A stretch of DNA of 6,038 bases from an uncultured Thiotrichaceae bacterium (lineage in GTDB: Bacteria; Pseudomonadota; Gammaproteobacteria; Thiotrichales; Thiotrichaceae): positions 1 through 6,038 of the forward strand of contig CALHTA010000082.1 of NCBI GenBank assembly GCA_938038645.1, read 5' to 3'. The notes beneath the pieces are model-generated. The model had not been told where the DNA came from, did not search any database, and was given only the letters and a program-made list of their open reading frames with translations. Positions 1-5,586 of the stretch are shown piece after piece (the first letter of the stretch is position 1; each line of letters begins with the position of its first letter). Made by a program: the position numbers and the translations under genes.

Positions 1-405
1 CTCCCAACTGCGATTATGGGAGTGATACCAGTAGGTGCCTGCATCTGGCACGACAAATTCATAATCAAAACTGGCTTTTGGCTCCACTAACTTCTGGGTT
101 AAACCCGGGACGCCATCCATTTTATTATCAATACGAATGCCATGCCAATGTACCGAAGAACCTTCAGGCAGGTCATTCTGAAAGCGCGTGGACAGTGTTT
201 CTCCCTGCTTAAGCCGCAGCGTTGTGCCAGGGATACTGCCGCCAAATGCCCAAACATGAGTCGCAGGGTACTTGGCAGGTGCCAGTTGTGCTTTTGCCGT
301 ACTTGCTCGCAATACTTTGGGCACTTGAGCTGCTCGTGCTCGGTAGTACGGCATCATTAACGCAACACCACTGCTTATCAAGAACTGTCTTCTAGTTATT
401 GTCAT
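1..405 (-). CDS. Multicopper oxidase, N-terminal part (runs off window)
   Basis: The ATG at 405 opens 135 codons that stay open to the window edge, so the C-terminal part is missing. The product starts with a twin-arginine motif, TRRQFL (residues 4-9), then a hydrophobic stretch, indicating Tat export of a folded cofactor-bearing enzyme. Residues 85-91 read VHWHGIR and 124-130 TYWYHSH; in multicopper oxidases these supply histidine ligands of the type 2/type 3 trinuclear copper centre (His86, His88, His128, His130 here). MDGVPGLTQ (96-104) is also typical of the first cupredoxin domain. The family oxidises substrates such as Cu(I) while reducing O2 to water, in the periplasm. An AAGAGAGA ribosome site lies about 8 nt upstream. 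The gene follows dsbC by 85 bp and may be cotranscribed. The HWHGIR/HNRSWE style looks closer to laccase/CueO-like oxidases than to classical PcoA/CopA, so no symbol is given. The type 1 copper site is outside the window. Confidence 0.9.
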   Translation of the reverse strand, partial: MTITRRQFLISSGVALMMPYYRARAAQVPKVLRASTAKAQLAPAKYPATHVWAFGGSIPGTTLRLKQGETLSTRFQNDLPEGSSVHWHGIRIDNKMDGVPGLTQKLVEPKASFDYEFVVPDAGTYWYHSHNRSWE

Positions 406-490
406 GTTACTAATCTCTCTTCACCAGTCATAATTATTATTTTAGATTGCTGTTTCATTCTTAGTTATACTGTTAACCATCAAAAATCAC

Positions 491-1234
491 CTACTGACTC
501 AACACCGTTGAGACCTTATCCTCATCCAACATAGCAGCCAATCGGTCTGCTGGAACATATCCTGGAATTAACTGGCCTGACTCAGTGAGCAATGCAGGAG
601 TGCCATTCACGCCCATTGCCTGACCGAGTTCATATTGTTGCTTTACCGGGTTATCGCATTTTTTAGCCTCAACAGGTTGTCGCATTTTAGCTTTTGTCAT
701 TGCGTCCTGTTGATTTTCAGCACACCAAACGTTGACTTTTTTGTTATAGGAAGATGAGCCTATTCCAGCACGAGGGAATGCTAAGTATTCAACTGTAATA
801 CCTTTATCGTTGATTTGTTCCATCTCACGATGAAACTTTGCACAGTAACCACAATCAACATCGGTAAATACACGCAACACATGTCTTTCATCTTTTGCTT
901 TAAACACGACTGGATTGGTTTCTGTGGCAGCCAGCATTTTCTTGCGAACAGAACGTTTAGCTAACTCTGAGTAGTTTTTCCGTGTTTTAAGATCAAGCAA
1001 ATCGCCACTAATAAAATACTGACCATCAGCGCTCAAATAGACAACTTCGGTACCATACATAACTCTATATAAACCGGGAATCAGGCTCTCAGCGACAGAA
1101 TCTGGTGAGGATTTAAACGTGGCAACCAATACATCATTGAGTTTTTTTGTGGTTGATTCAGTATCATTGTTTGCTGACACGGTGGCACTAAGTGTGATTA
1201 ATGCACTGGTGATTAAAATAGTTAGTATTTTCAT
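491..1234 (-). CDS. dsbC: Periplasmic thiol:disulfide isomerase DsbC
   Basis: Protein of 247 aa with a signal peptide (residues 1-21, ending ATVSA), an N-terminal dimerisation-type region (about 25-90) and a thioredoxin-fold domain. The active site is CGYC at 128-131, as in Escherichia coli DsbC. A second cysteine pair, Cys171 and Cys193, has the 22-residue spacing of the structural disulfide in DsbC, and GTP at 211-213 supplies the cis-proline. The role is shuffling of wrong disulfides in the periplasm; copper oxidises thiols and DsbC is known to help E. coli survive copper, which fits this location. The frame is open back to 1300, but that start would lie inside a terminator. The ATG at 1234 is chosen because GAGG lies 6 nt upstream and the signal peptide begins there; the ATG at 1237 is too close to that site. 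Only about 34 bp separate the start from the upstream terminator, so expression probably depends on read-through. Confidence 0.92.
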   Translation of the reverse strand: MKILTILITSALITLSATVSANNDTESTTKKLNDVLVATFKSSPDSVAESLIPGLYRVMYGTEVVYLSADGQYFISGDLLDLKTRKNYSELAKRSVRKKMLAATETNPVVFKAKDERHVLRVFTDVDCGYCAKFHREMEQINDKGITVEYLAFPRAGIGSSSYNKKVNVWCAENQQDAMTKAKMRQPVEAKKCDNPVKQQYELGQAMGVNGTPALLTESGQLIPGYVPADRLAAMLDEDKVSTVLSQ

Positions 1235-1268
1235 CATGTACCTCATTGGTGGGAGAAATTTATCTGAT

Positions 1269-1307
1269 AAAAAAGGGTCGGGATAGCAATAGCTATCCAC
1301 GGCCCTT
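1269..1307 (-). terminator. Rho-independent terminator B, after small secreted protein B
   Basis: On the minus strand a hairpin is followed by six T (1269-1274). The inner stem pairs 1281-1287 with 1292-1298 around a 4-nt loop. A bulged A on the plus strand (1299) and an outer stem (1275-1280 with 1300-1305, one mismatch) complete it. The layout matches terminator A at 3839-3872, including the bulge, so the two are duplicates. It lies 25 bp after the stop of the small gene and just ahead of dsbC. Confidence 0.85.
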
Positions 1308-1331
1308 AGTCTTGCAGGGAATTTGGTTGGC

Positions 1332-1706
1332 TTAATTATTATCGTTACGCTCTAAGTAGTGCAAGCCAACGTTGACTGAGCTGACGTAAGTCGTATTGCC
1401 ACCAGTACTCATTCTTTCTTGTACTGTTATGTAGCCACCGTCTTTTAGGTGTAGTGTGTTTCCTTCGGCATTCGATGAAATCACATTAAGCGTCAAGCCT
1501 AATTGTTGCGGCGAGCTTGCGTTAAGCTGAGCCAATTTGTTTAAACCTAGCTGATATGCGGCTTGCTTAGTAGGAGCAGCGCTCAAAACTATCGTATTGT
1601 TGACAACCCGATCGAAACCACCGCCTGACTGTATAGTACCGGCAACAGCATTCGCGCTAACTAAAATGATTGATGCTGCTATAACGATTGATTGAACTGT
1701 TTTCAT
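1332..1706 (-). CDS. Small secreted protein of unknown function, copy B
   Basis: Protein of 124 aa. Residues 1-22 form a signal peptide ending AVA before Gly23, leaving a mature domain of about 100 residues for the periplasm or beyond. Conserved stretches shared with copy A (3916-4278) are TKQAAYQLGLNKLAQL (46-61), SPQQL (65-69), the TLHLK-GGY-TVQERM region (84-99) and VSSVNVG-HYLE (108-119); 86 of 119 aligned residues are identical by eye. There is no cysteine and few histidines, so it is not an obvious metal-binding protein. The pattern (TK..AY..G near the start, V.E, and V.V..HY near the end) recalls the DUF3316 family from memory; this is tentative. The ATG at 1706 is preferred over 1721 because AAGG lies 8 nt upstream and copy A starts at the same residue. 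A CusR-like box and -10 precede it, predicting copper induction; terminator B follows. Confidence 0.85.
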   Translation of the reverse strand: MKTVQSIVIAASIILVSANAVAGTIQSGGGFDRVVNNTIVLSAAPTKQAAYQLGLNKLAQLNASSPQQLGLTLNVISSNAEGNTLHLKDGGYITVQERMSTGGNTTYVSSVNVGLHYLERNDNN

Positions 1707-1744
1707 TGTATTTACCTTCATCTGTATATTGTTTAAGAGTGCTC

Positions 1745-1802
1745 ATTATGCAATCTGCCAACTGACAACAATCTTTCACTACAATGACATTCATGACATG
1801 TC
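1745..1802 (-). promoter_or_regulatory. Copper-type promoter B with CusR-like box
   Basis: On the minus strand the -10 hexamer CATAAT is at 1750-1745 and the CusR-like box covers 1781-1802, 31 bp edge to edge. The proximal half is TGTCATTGT; the distal half is TGTCATGAA, so the halves read as a direct repeat with 9-bp period rather than the palindrome seen at copI. A further TGTCAG lies 22 bp downstream of the proximal TGTCAT. No good -35 is present, which suits an activator-dependent promoter. The box overlaps the last codons and stop of the upstream acyltransferase. The 24 bp at 1731-1754 are identical to 4302-4325. Confidence 0.7.
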
Positions 1803-2870
1803 AGCTTTAGTCTTCACTATATTGCTCTCGGTCTGGAATCGAAAAAAACGACTCAGCCAAGGTTCCAGGTAATTCGCGATGATATATGCTGCTAATACAA
1901 GGACAATAATCGCAGGGTAGGGCGTCAAAAACGAATGTAACCAAGGCGCAGAGGCTTCTATTTTGATGATCATCGAAATCATGGCGTTATTATGAATTAA
2001 ATATAGAGGGTAACTGATGGTGCCAAAGAATATCAGTAGCCTACTTTGCAGCATGTTTTGTAAAAAAGTGAGTTTAAAGCTCAAGATAAATAACGCGGAT
2101 ATTGCTAACGCACTCAGAGTAACCTCAAGGTTAAATCCCTCGGTTTCTACGCGAACACTCAGGGCACTGAATAAGATGAGCAGCAGTGTGGTAATCATCC
2201 ATTTGCGATCGCCTGTTTGGTAATAGCGGTAACACGTCGAACCGGCAGCAAACCACCCAAAGTGTTTTAGGCTAAGTGCTTCGTTAATGTTTGCCAATAA
2301 CTGTAGAGAGTGAAATTCTAGCTGAGTTGTTAAGCCATAAGTGACCATCCACAGGACAAATAAAGACACCAAAACAGGGGTCAAATATTTTTTGCTGAAA
2401 AGGTAATAAGTTAGACCTGCAATCACATAAAACTTGAACTCAATATAGAGCGTCCAAAAAGCGACTTCTAACTGAGGAATGTCAATATTGAGTAGCCTTG
2501 GCCACCAGTTCATAAAAGTTAGTCCTGGTAGTGCACTTAGTAAGTTGGGGGGTATACCGTCTGGGCGTTCATGGAAGATCGCCAATGTTGCGTAAATTAA
2601 CACAGTGGCGATCAGCATCGCGGGAAAGAGCCTCAGCCAGCGCTTGTAAATGAATAGACTAAATGTCTCGGTTTTCTCCAGAGTGATTGATATAACAAAG
2701 CCAGACACTAGAAAAAATAGTTCAACGCCCAACCAGCCCAGTTTAAACACCGTTACATCAGCATAGGTGTTGCCGTAAGGAACTTGCGAAGGCCAGCCTG
2801 CATAAGCATGGAATAAAACAACGAGAATGATTGCGATTCCTCTTAAGCCATCTAGATGTAGAATTCGCAT
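1791..2870 (-). CDS. Acyltransferase-3 family membrane protein, copy B
   Basis: Protein of 359 aa, almost wholly hydrophobic helices (about ten membrane segments by eye), as in the OafA/YrhL acyltransferase-3 family. Arg10 and His21 form the family's R-X10-H signature within LDGLRG...LFHAY. WTLYIEFKFY (139-148) and SYPLYLIH (286-293) are further family motifs. Such enzymes move acyl groups, often acetyl, across the inner membrane onto sugars or other envelope molecules; the substrate here cannot be told. There is no C-terminal SGNH domain, so any acceptor-side partner would be separate. The frame is open back to 2972, but the start at 2870 aligns with copy A (MRI.LDG.RG), and a similar GGG(T/A)AACAC stretch precedes both starts. 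It is duplicated from or with 4362-5447 (71 of first 100 residues identical). Its stop codon lies in the copper box of the next gene. Confidence 0.9.
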   Translation of the reverse strand: MRILHLDGLRGIAIILVVLFHAYAGWPSQVPYGNTYADVTVFKLGWLGVELFFLVSGFVISITLEKTETFSLFIYKRWLRLFPAMLIATVLIYATLAIFHERPDGIPPNLLSALPGLTFMNWWPRLLNIDIPQLEVAFWTLYIEFKFYVIAGLTYYLFSKKYLTPVLVSLFVLWMVTYGLTTQLEFHSLQLLANINEALSLKHFGWFAAGSTCYRYYQTGDRKWMITTLLLILFSALSVRVETEGFNLEVTLSALAISALFILSFKLTFLQNMLQSRLLIFFGTISYPLYLIHNNAMISMIIKIEASAPWLHSFLTPYPAIIVLVLAAYIIANYLEPWLSRFFRFQTESNIVKTKADMS

Positions 2871-2964
2871 AGGTTGTGTTACCCAAAAAAGTGCTTTTCT
2901 TATCAGTGTCCTCAAGCAATATCTTGCTCCAATGTCTGCCAAGAAATGATTGGATATATTACTA

Positions 2965-3011
2965 ACTGACAACCATTGTTTAGTTGATTAGAGGGTTAGA
3001 TGGTTGTCAGT
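2965..3011. repeat. 12-bp perfect inverted repeat downstream of copI
   Basis: ACTGACAACCAT at 2965-2976 is the exact reverse complement of 3000-3011, with a 23-nt spacer. The arms contain the same TGTCAG/CTGACA word found in the three copper-type promoters. It lies between the copI stop and acyltransferase B. It could be an operator, an mRNA 3' structure of copI, or a weak terminator; no T-run follows on the minus strand, so a standard intrinsic terminator is not supported. Confidence 0.6.
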
Positions 3012-3038
3012 GCTACAGCTATGGCAAGTAGCACTGAC
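3006..3038. repeat. 11-bp perfect hairpin overlapping the inverted repeat
   Basis: GTCAGTGCTAC at 3006-3016 pairs perfectly with 3028-3038 around an 11-nt loop, 35 bp past the copI stop codon. It shares bases 3006-3011 with the neighbouring inverted repeat (2965-3011), so in RNA the two hairpins cannot both form fully. The likely role is protecting or ending the copI transcript, but there is no adjacent T-run. Confidence 0.6.
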
Positions 3039-3072
3039 TGAGCATGCCTAACTTATAGACGTACTTGATCGT

Positions 3073-3603
3073 TTAATGAAGCTCCACATCAGCCTTCATG
3101 CCCGCTTCAAAATGCCCTGGTACATTACAGGCAAACTGTGCCGTTGCGTCACCAATGAACTGCCAAACCAGCTCTTTTGACTTACCTGGTTCTACGCTTA
3201 CAGTGCTACCGTCTTCATGCTTCATACCCGGCATTTTTTTCATCATGTCCCTGTGCGCAGCCTGCTCTTCAATACTGCCGATACCAAACTCATGAGGTAT
3301 TTTTCCTTTGTTCATCACCACGAATTTGACGATATCACCTTCTTCAATATTCAGGGTGGAGAAATTAAATCTCATGGTATCCATCATGTGAACGGTAATG
3401 GTTTTATTGGCAACTGCGCCTTTTTCAGCAGGCATACCCACTGCACTCATTTTATGTCCCTCATGACCTTCCATGACGTGGCCGTCGCCGTGTCCATCAC
3501 CATGCCCATCGTCCTTTGCCTCACCTTCCGCAGAAGCGAAGCTAGCGCCAGAGAAGCCAACGGTCAGTAGACTTGCCAATAACCATGTGTTAATTTTTTT
3601 CAT
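3073..3603 (-). CDS. copI: CopI-type periplasmic cupredoxin, His-rich
   Basis: Protein of 176 aa. A signal peptide (1-25, ending SFASA) is followed by a histidine-rich linker (34-50, repeated HGDG units and GHEGH). The plastocyanin-like cupredoxin domain (about 67-176) has type 1 copper ligands His104 (IPHEF), Cys159, His164 and Met169 (ACNVPGHFEAGM). The MRFNFSTLNIEEGD and MMKKMPGM segments match the copper-tolerance cuproprotein CopI known from Rubrivivax and other proteobacteria. It would bind or carry copper in the periplasm. The frame is open to 3672, but the ATG at 3603 is chosen because the signal peptide starts there; GGA lies 9 nt upstream, a modest ribosome site. It has its own promoter with a perfect CusR-like palindrome and a roughly 100-nt leader. 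It sits between the two copies of the acyltransferase/small-protein module. Confidence 0.92.
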   Translation of the reverse strand: MKKINTWLLASLLTVGFSGASFASAEGEAKDDGHGDGHGDGHVMEGHEGHKMSAVGMPAEKGAVANKTITVHMMDTMRFNFSTLNIEEGDIVKFVVMNKGKIPHEFGIGSIEEQAAHRDMMKKMPGMKHEDGSTVSVEPGKSKELVWQFIGDATAQFACNVPGHFEAGMKADVELH

Positions 3604-3658
3604 TGATTTGATTCCATTTGTATTTTTGTGAAATTTAAAACTAAGGTTTGCTGCTTGT

Positions 3659-3682
3659 AAAACTGGTTGCATCGCCAGTTTT
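3659..3682 (-). promoter_or_regulatory. Hairpin in the copI 5' leader
   Basis: AAAACTGG at 3659-3666 and CCAGTTTT at 3675-3682 form a perfect 8-bp stem with an 8-nt loop. It falls in the predicted untranslated leader, 56 nt before the copI start. It could stabilise the mRNA or act as a leaky attenuator, as the 3' arm ends in T; a role is not proven. Confidence 0.45.
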
Positions 3683-3714
3683 TCAGGTCGACTCTATGTT
3701 CAGTAACGACGCTA

Positions 3715-3772
3715 ATTATGCAATTTACAAACTGACAGAAACCAGTCACTAAAATGACATTTCTGTCATTTT
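3715..3772 (-). promoter_or_regulatory. copI promoter with perfect CusR-like palindrome
   Basis: The box at 3751-3772 is AAAATGACA-N4-TGTCATTTT, a perfect 9-bp palindrome closely matching the CusR box of E. coli (AAAATGACAANNTTGTCATTTT, from memory). The CATAAT -10 is at 3720-3715, 31 bp from the box edge, as at 1745-1802 and 4316-4373. TGTCAGTTTGT and AATTGCATAAT between them are shared with promoter A. The -35 region is poor, consistent with activation by a CusR/CopR two-component regulator bound just upstream. Confidence 0.82.
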
Positions 3773-3786
3773 CAGATTTCTTACAC

Positions 3787-3824
3787 AATTGATTCGCTAG
3801 ACAAATTTGTAAGCAGAATCAATT
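3787..3824. repeat. 38-bp imperfect palindrome between terminator A and the copI promoter
   Basis: AATTGATTC (3787-3795) pairs with 3816-3824, GCT with AGC inside that (bulged A at 3815), and the centre ACAAATTTGT (3801-3810) is itself a perfect palindrome. It lies 15 bp upstream of the copI CusR-like box and does not overlap it. It may be a second regulator site or a remnant; it has no T-run on the minus strand. Confidence 0.5.
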
Positions 3825-3838
3825 TCTAACGGGTATTC

Positions 3839-3872
3839 AAAAAGGCCGGGATAAACGAGTGTATCCACGGCC
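3839..3872 (-). terminator. Rho-independent terminator A, after small secreted protein A
   Basis: On the minus strand a stem of 5 bp, one bulge and 5 more bp (3844-3853 with 3862-3872, loop of 8 nt, bulged A at 3867) runs into five T (3839-3843). The outer GGCCG/CGGCC pairs make it strong. It separates small protein A from the copI promoter and is a duplicate of the terminator at 1269-1307. Confidence 0.9.
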
Positions 3873-3915
3873 AAGATCGATCAAGGATAAGTGTTAGTTA
3901 TTTGTCGCTATCGGT

Positions 3916-4278
3916 TTAAACCTCTAAATAATGAAAACCAACATTCACTGAGCTTACAAAGCTGAGGCCGCCTTTAGCGTCCATTCTTTCTTGTACCGTG
4001 ACATATCCACCTTCTTTCAAATGCAATGTTGTTCCATCCACATTTGAAGAGTGCACCTTAAGCGCTTGGCTCAATTGCTGTGGCGAAGCCGCTTGAAGCT
4101 GTGCCAACTTGTTTAAACCTAGCTGATACGCAGCTTGCTTTGTCGATGCGGCACTCACAACGATTGTATTGCTTTCAACTCGGTCGTTTCCACCGCTGTA
4201 AGGCATAGTGCCCGCAACTGCACTGGCGCTAGCTAAAAGGATGGATGCTGCAATAACGAATGATTGAACTGTTTTCAT
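3916..4278 (-). CDS. Small secreted protein of unknown function, copy A
   Basis: Protein of 120 aa, the paralogue of 1332-1706. The signal peptide is residues 1-22 (ending ASAVA before Gly23), followed by a mature domain of 98 residues without cysteine. TKQAAYQLGLNKLAQL (46-61) is unchanged between copies, and TVQERM and VSSVNVG are also kept; variation clusters just after cleavage (25-36), at 71-80 and at 101-107. Copy A ends five residues earlier, at HYLEV. An AGG lies 10 nt before the ATG. It is preceded by a copper-type promoter and followed by terminator A, so it is probably a single-gene transcript with possible read-in from the acyltransferase. The pattern recalls DUF3316, which is itself of unknown function; this was not checked. 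With CopI under the same promoter type, a periplasmic role under copper stress is inferred. Confidence 0.85.
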   Translation of the reverse strand: MKTVQSFVIAASILLASASAVAGTMPYSGGNDRVESNTIVVSAASTKQAAYQLGLNKLAQLQAASPQQLSQALKVHSSNVDGTTLHLKEGGYVTVQERMDAKGGLSFVSSVNVGFHYLEV

Positions 4279-4315
4279 GATTTATTTACCTAAGTAAGTT
4301 TGTTTAAGAGTGCTC

Positions 4316-4373
4316 ATTATGCAATTGACAAACTGACAACAGTCTTTCACTAAAATGACATTCATGACATTTC
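4316..4373 (-). promoter_or_regulatory. Copper-type promoter A with CusR-like box
   Basis: CATAAT is at 4321-4316 and the box is at 4352-4373, the same 31-bp gap as at copI. The proximal half TGTCATTTT equals the copI half-site; the distal half is a direct TGTCAT repeat 9 bp away. TGTCAG follows 22 bp downstream of the proximal half and TGTCAA 8 bp after that, giving four TGTCA words in all. The box covers the stop codon of acyltransferase A (4362-4364). No proper -35 is seen. Confidence 0.75.
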
Positions 4374-5447
4374 AACATTAGTTTTCACGGTCTTGCGTTG
4401 TGCTTTGAATCGGAGCAAATGGTTCAACCAAGGTTCAAGATACTTAGCGATTATATAAGCTGTAAACACTAGAAAAGCGATGGCCGGATAGGGATATAAA
4501 AATGGGTGCAACCAAGGTGCCCATTCAGCCATTTTAATAATGATCGCAGTCATGGCATTTTCATGAATCAGGTATAGTGGGTAGCTAATGAATCCAACAA
4601 ATACCAACACTTTGTTTTGTAGGAGGTTTTGCAACAGGCTTGACTTAAAGCTCACGGCAAACAATGCTGAGATAAGCAGCGCACCAATGATTACCTCATA
4701 ATCAAAGCCAAGCGCATCGATTCTGACGACTAAAGAACTTAGCACCATCAATCCAATACCAGCGTAAAACCATGGATTTTTTTGTGTCTGAAAATAGTTA
4801 TAGAACATTGCGCCCGCGGCAAACCAGCCGAAGTGTTTTAGACTAAGCGCATTGCTAATTATCTTTAGGACATGAAGGAATTGATGTTCAACGCTAGTAG
4901 ATATGAAAAATATTACTATCCAAAAAACAAACAAAGCAACCAGAACAGGAATTAAAAACTTCCTGCCCAAGATAAAGTAGGTTGCCCCTGCAATAATATA
5001 AAACTTGAATTCAACGTATAGTGACCAAAACGCACTTTCCAGTAGTGGGATATCAAAGCCCACTAGTTTTGACCACCAAGTGGGAAGCGTGAATGTAAGT
5101 CCTGGTAAAAGGCTCAGCATATTGGGCGGTATACCATCAGGCCGTTCATGAAAAATTGGCAGGGTTGAATAAATTAAAAGTGATGCAATCAGCATGGCCG
5201 GAAAAAGCCTAAGCCAACGCTTGTAAACAAAGACTCTGAATGTTTCGGTTTTATCCAGTGTCATGAAAATGACAAAACCCGATATCAGAAAAAACAGCTG
5301 GACTCCTAACCAACCCAGCTTAATGACTGGAATATTCGCATAGTCGCTACCATAAGGATAATGTCCTGGCCATTGTACATAGGCGTGGAAAATGACAACC
5401 AGCAGTATTGCTAGTCCCCGAAAACCATCTAAAAATTGAATTCGCAT
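4362..5447 (-). CDS. Acyltransferase-3 family membrane protein, copy A
   Basis: Protein of 361 aa with about ten membrane helices and no extra domain. Family signatures are Arg10 and His21 (R-X10-H), WSLYVEFKFY (141-150) and SYPLYLIH (288-295). KRWLRLFPAMLIA (76-88) and HERPDGIPPN (100-109) are unchanged in copy B. OafA/YrhL-type enzymes acylate envelope glycans or other substrates at the inner membrane; the target here is unknown. The ATG at 5447 has GGGAAA 8 nt upstream and lies 139 bp after the stop of the His/Cys-rich protein gene. No copper box was found in front of it, so it may be read from the copD-side operon or from a weak own promoter. Its stop codon is within the copper box driving small protein A. 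Confidence 0.9.
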   Translation of the reverse strand: MRIQFLDGFRGLAILLVVIFHAYVQWPGHYPYGSDYANIPVIKLGWLGVQLFFLISGFVIFMTLDKTETFRVFVYKRWLRLFPAMLIASLLIYSTLPIFHERPDGIPPNMLSLLPGLTFTLPTWWSKLVGFDIPLLESAFWSLYVEFKFYIIAGATYFILGRKFLIPVLVALFVFWIVIFFISTSVEHQFLHVLKIISNALSLKHFGWFAAGAMFYNYFQTQKNPWFYAGIGLMVLSSLVVRIDALGFDYEVIIGALLISALFAVSFKSSLLQNLLQNKVLVFVGFISYPLYLIHENAMTAIIIKMAEWAPWLHPFLYPYPAIAFLVFTAYIIAKYLEPWLNHLLRFKAQRKTVKTNVEMS

Positions 5448-5586
5448 GTAGTGTTTCCCATAACAATCTGGACACGACTGAGCATCTTCAGGTAAAACTG
5501 AAGCGGTCTCGCCGTGAATTTTTTATTAGAAGCGACAGCTCGAATACAGGAGGTGTCACTAAGCCCGAATGAACACGGTGCGAAAT
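5448..5586. other. Intergenic region before acyltransferase A
   Basis: This 139-bp gap has no recognisable terminator or CusR-like box. A small perfect stem, CTTCAG (5486-5491) with CTGAAG (5498-5503), is present without a T-run. Whether acyltransferase A has its own promoter cannot be decided from sequence. Confidence 0.4.

Larger units (their letters stand above)
1269..2870 (-). repeat. Duplicated module, copy B (acyltransferase, small protein, terminator)
   Basis: This 1602-bp unit has the same gene order, promoter geometry, stop-codon/operator overlap and terminator design as 3839-5447 (1609 bp). The copies are direct repeats in the same orientation, diverged to roughly 70% at protein level, so the duplication is old, or the copies were brought together after diverging. 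The spacer between them holds copI. Confidence 0.85.
3839..5447 (-). repeat. Duplicated module, copy A (acyltransferase, small protein, terminator)
   Basis: This 1609-bp unit is the partner of 1269-2870. Homology appears to begin about 15 nt before the acyltransferase start and to end at the terminator T-run; no convincing similarity was seen outside these limits, and no transposase or target-site repeat flanks the unit. Confidence 0.85.

Noticed and set aside
142..360. Plus-strand open frame of 72 codons
   Set aside because: It is antisense to the multicopper oxidase, whose ligand motifs are on the minus strand.
1781..1802. PhoB (Pho box) reading of the TGTCAT direct repeats
   Set aside because: Pho boxes repeat with an 11-bp period; here it is 9 bp, and the related copI site is a CusR-like palindrome in a copper context.
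2017..2223. Plus-strand open frame of 68 codons
   Set aside because: It is antisense to acyltransferase B and has no ribosome site or recognisable motif.
3036..3045. GACTGAGCAT shared with 5476-5485, a possible duplication boundary
   Set aside because: It is only 10 bp, at different distances from the two acyltransferase starts and with unrelated flanks; chance is likely.
3217..3570. Plus-strand open frame of 117 codons opposite copI
   Set aside because: It lies antisense to a clear cupredoxin gene, has no family features, and its His content mirrors the His-rich repeat of copI on the other strand.
3600..3788. Minus-strand open frame of 62 codons upstream of copI
   Set aside because: It spans the copI promoter, copper box and leader, and overlaps the copI start in another frame; it looks like chance.
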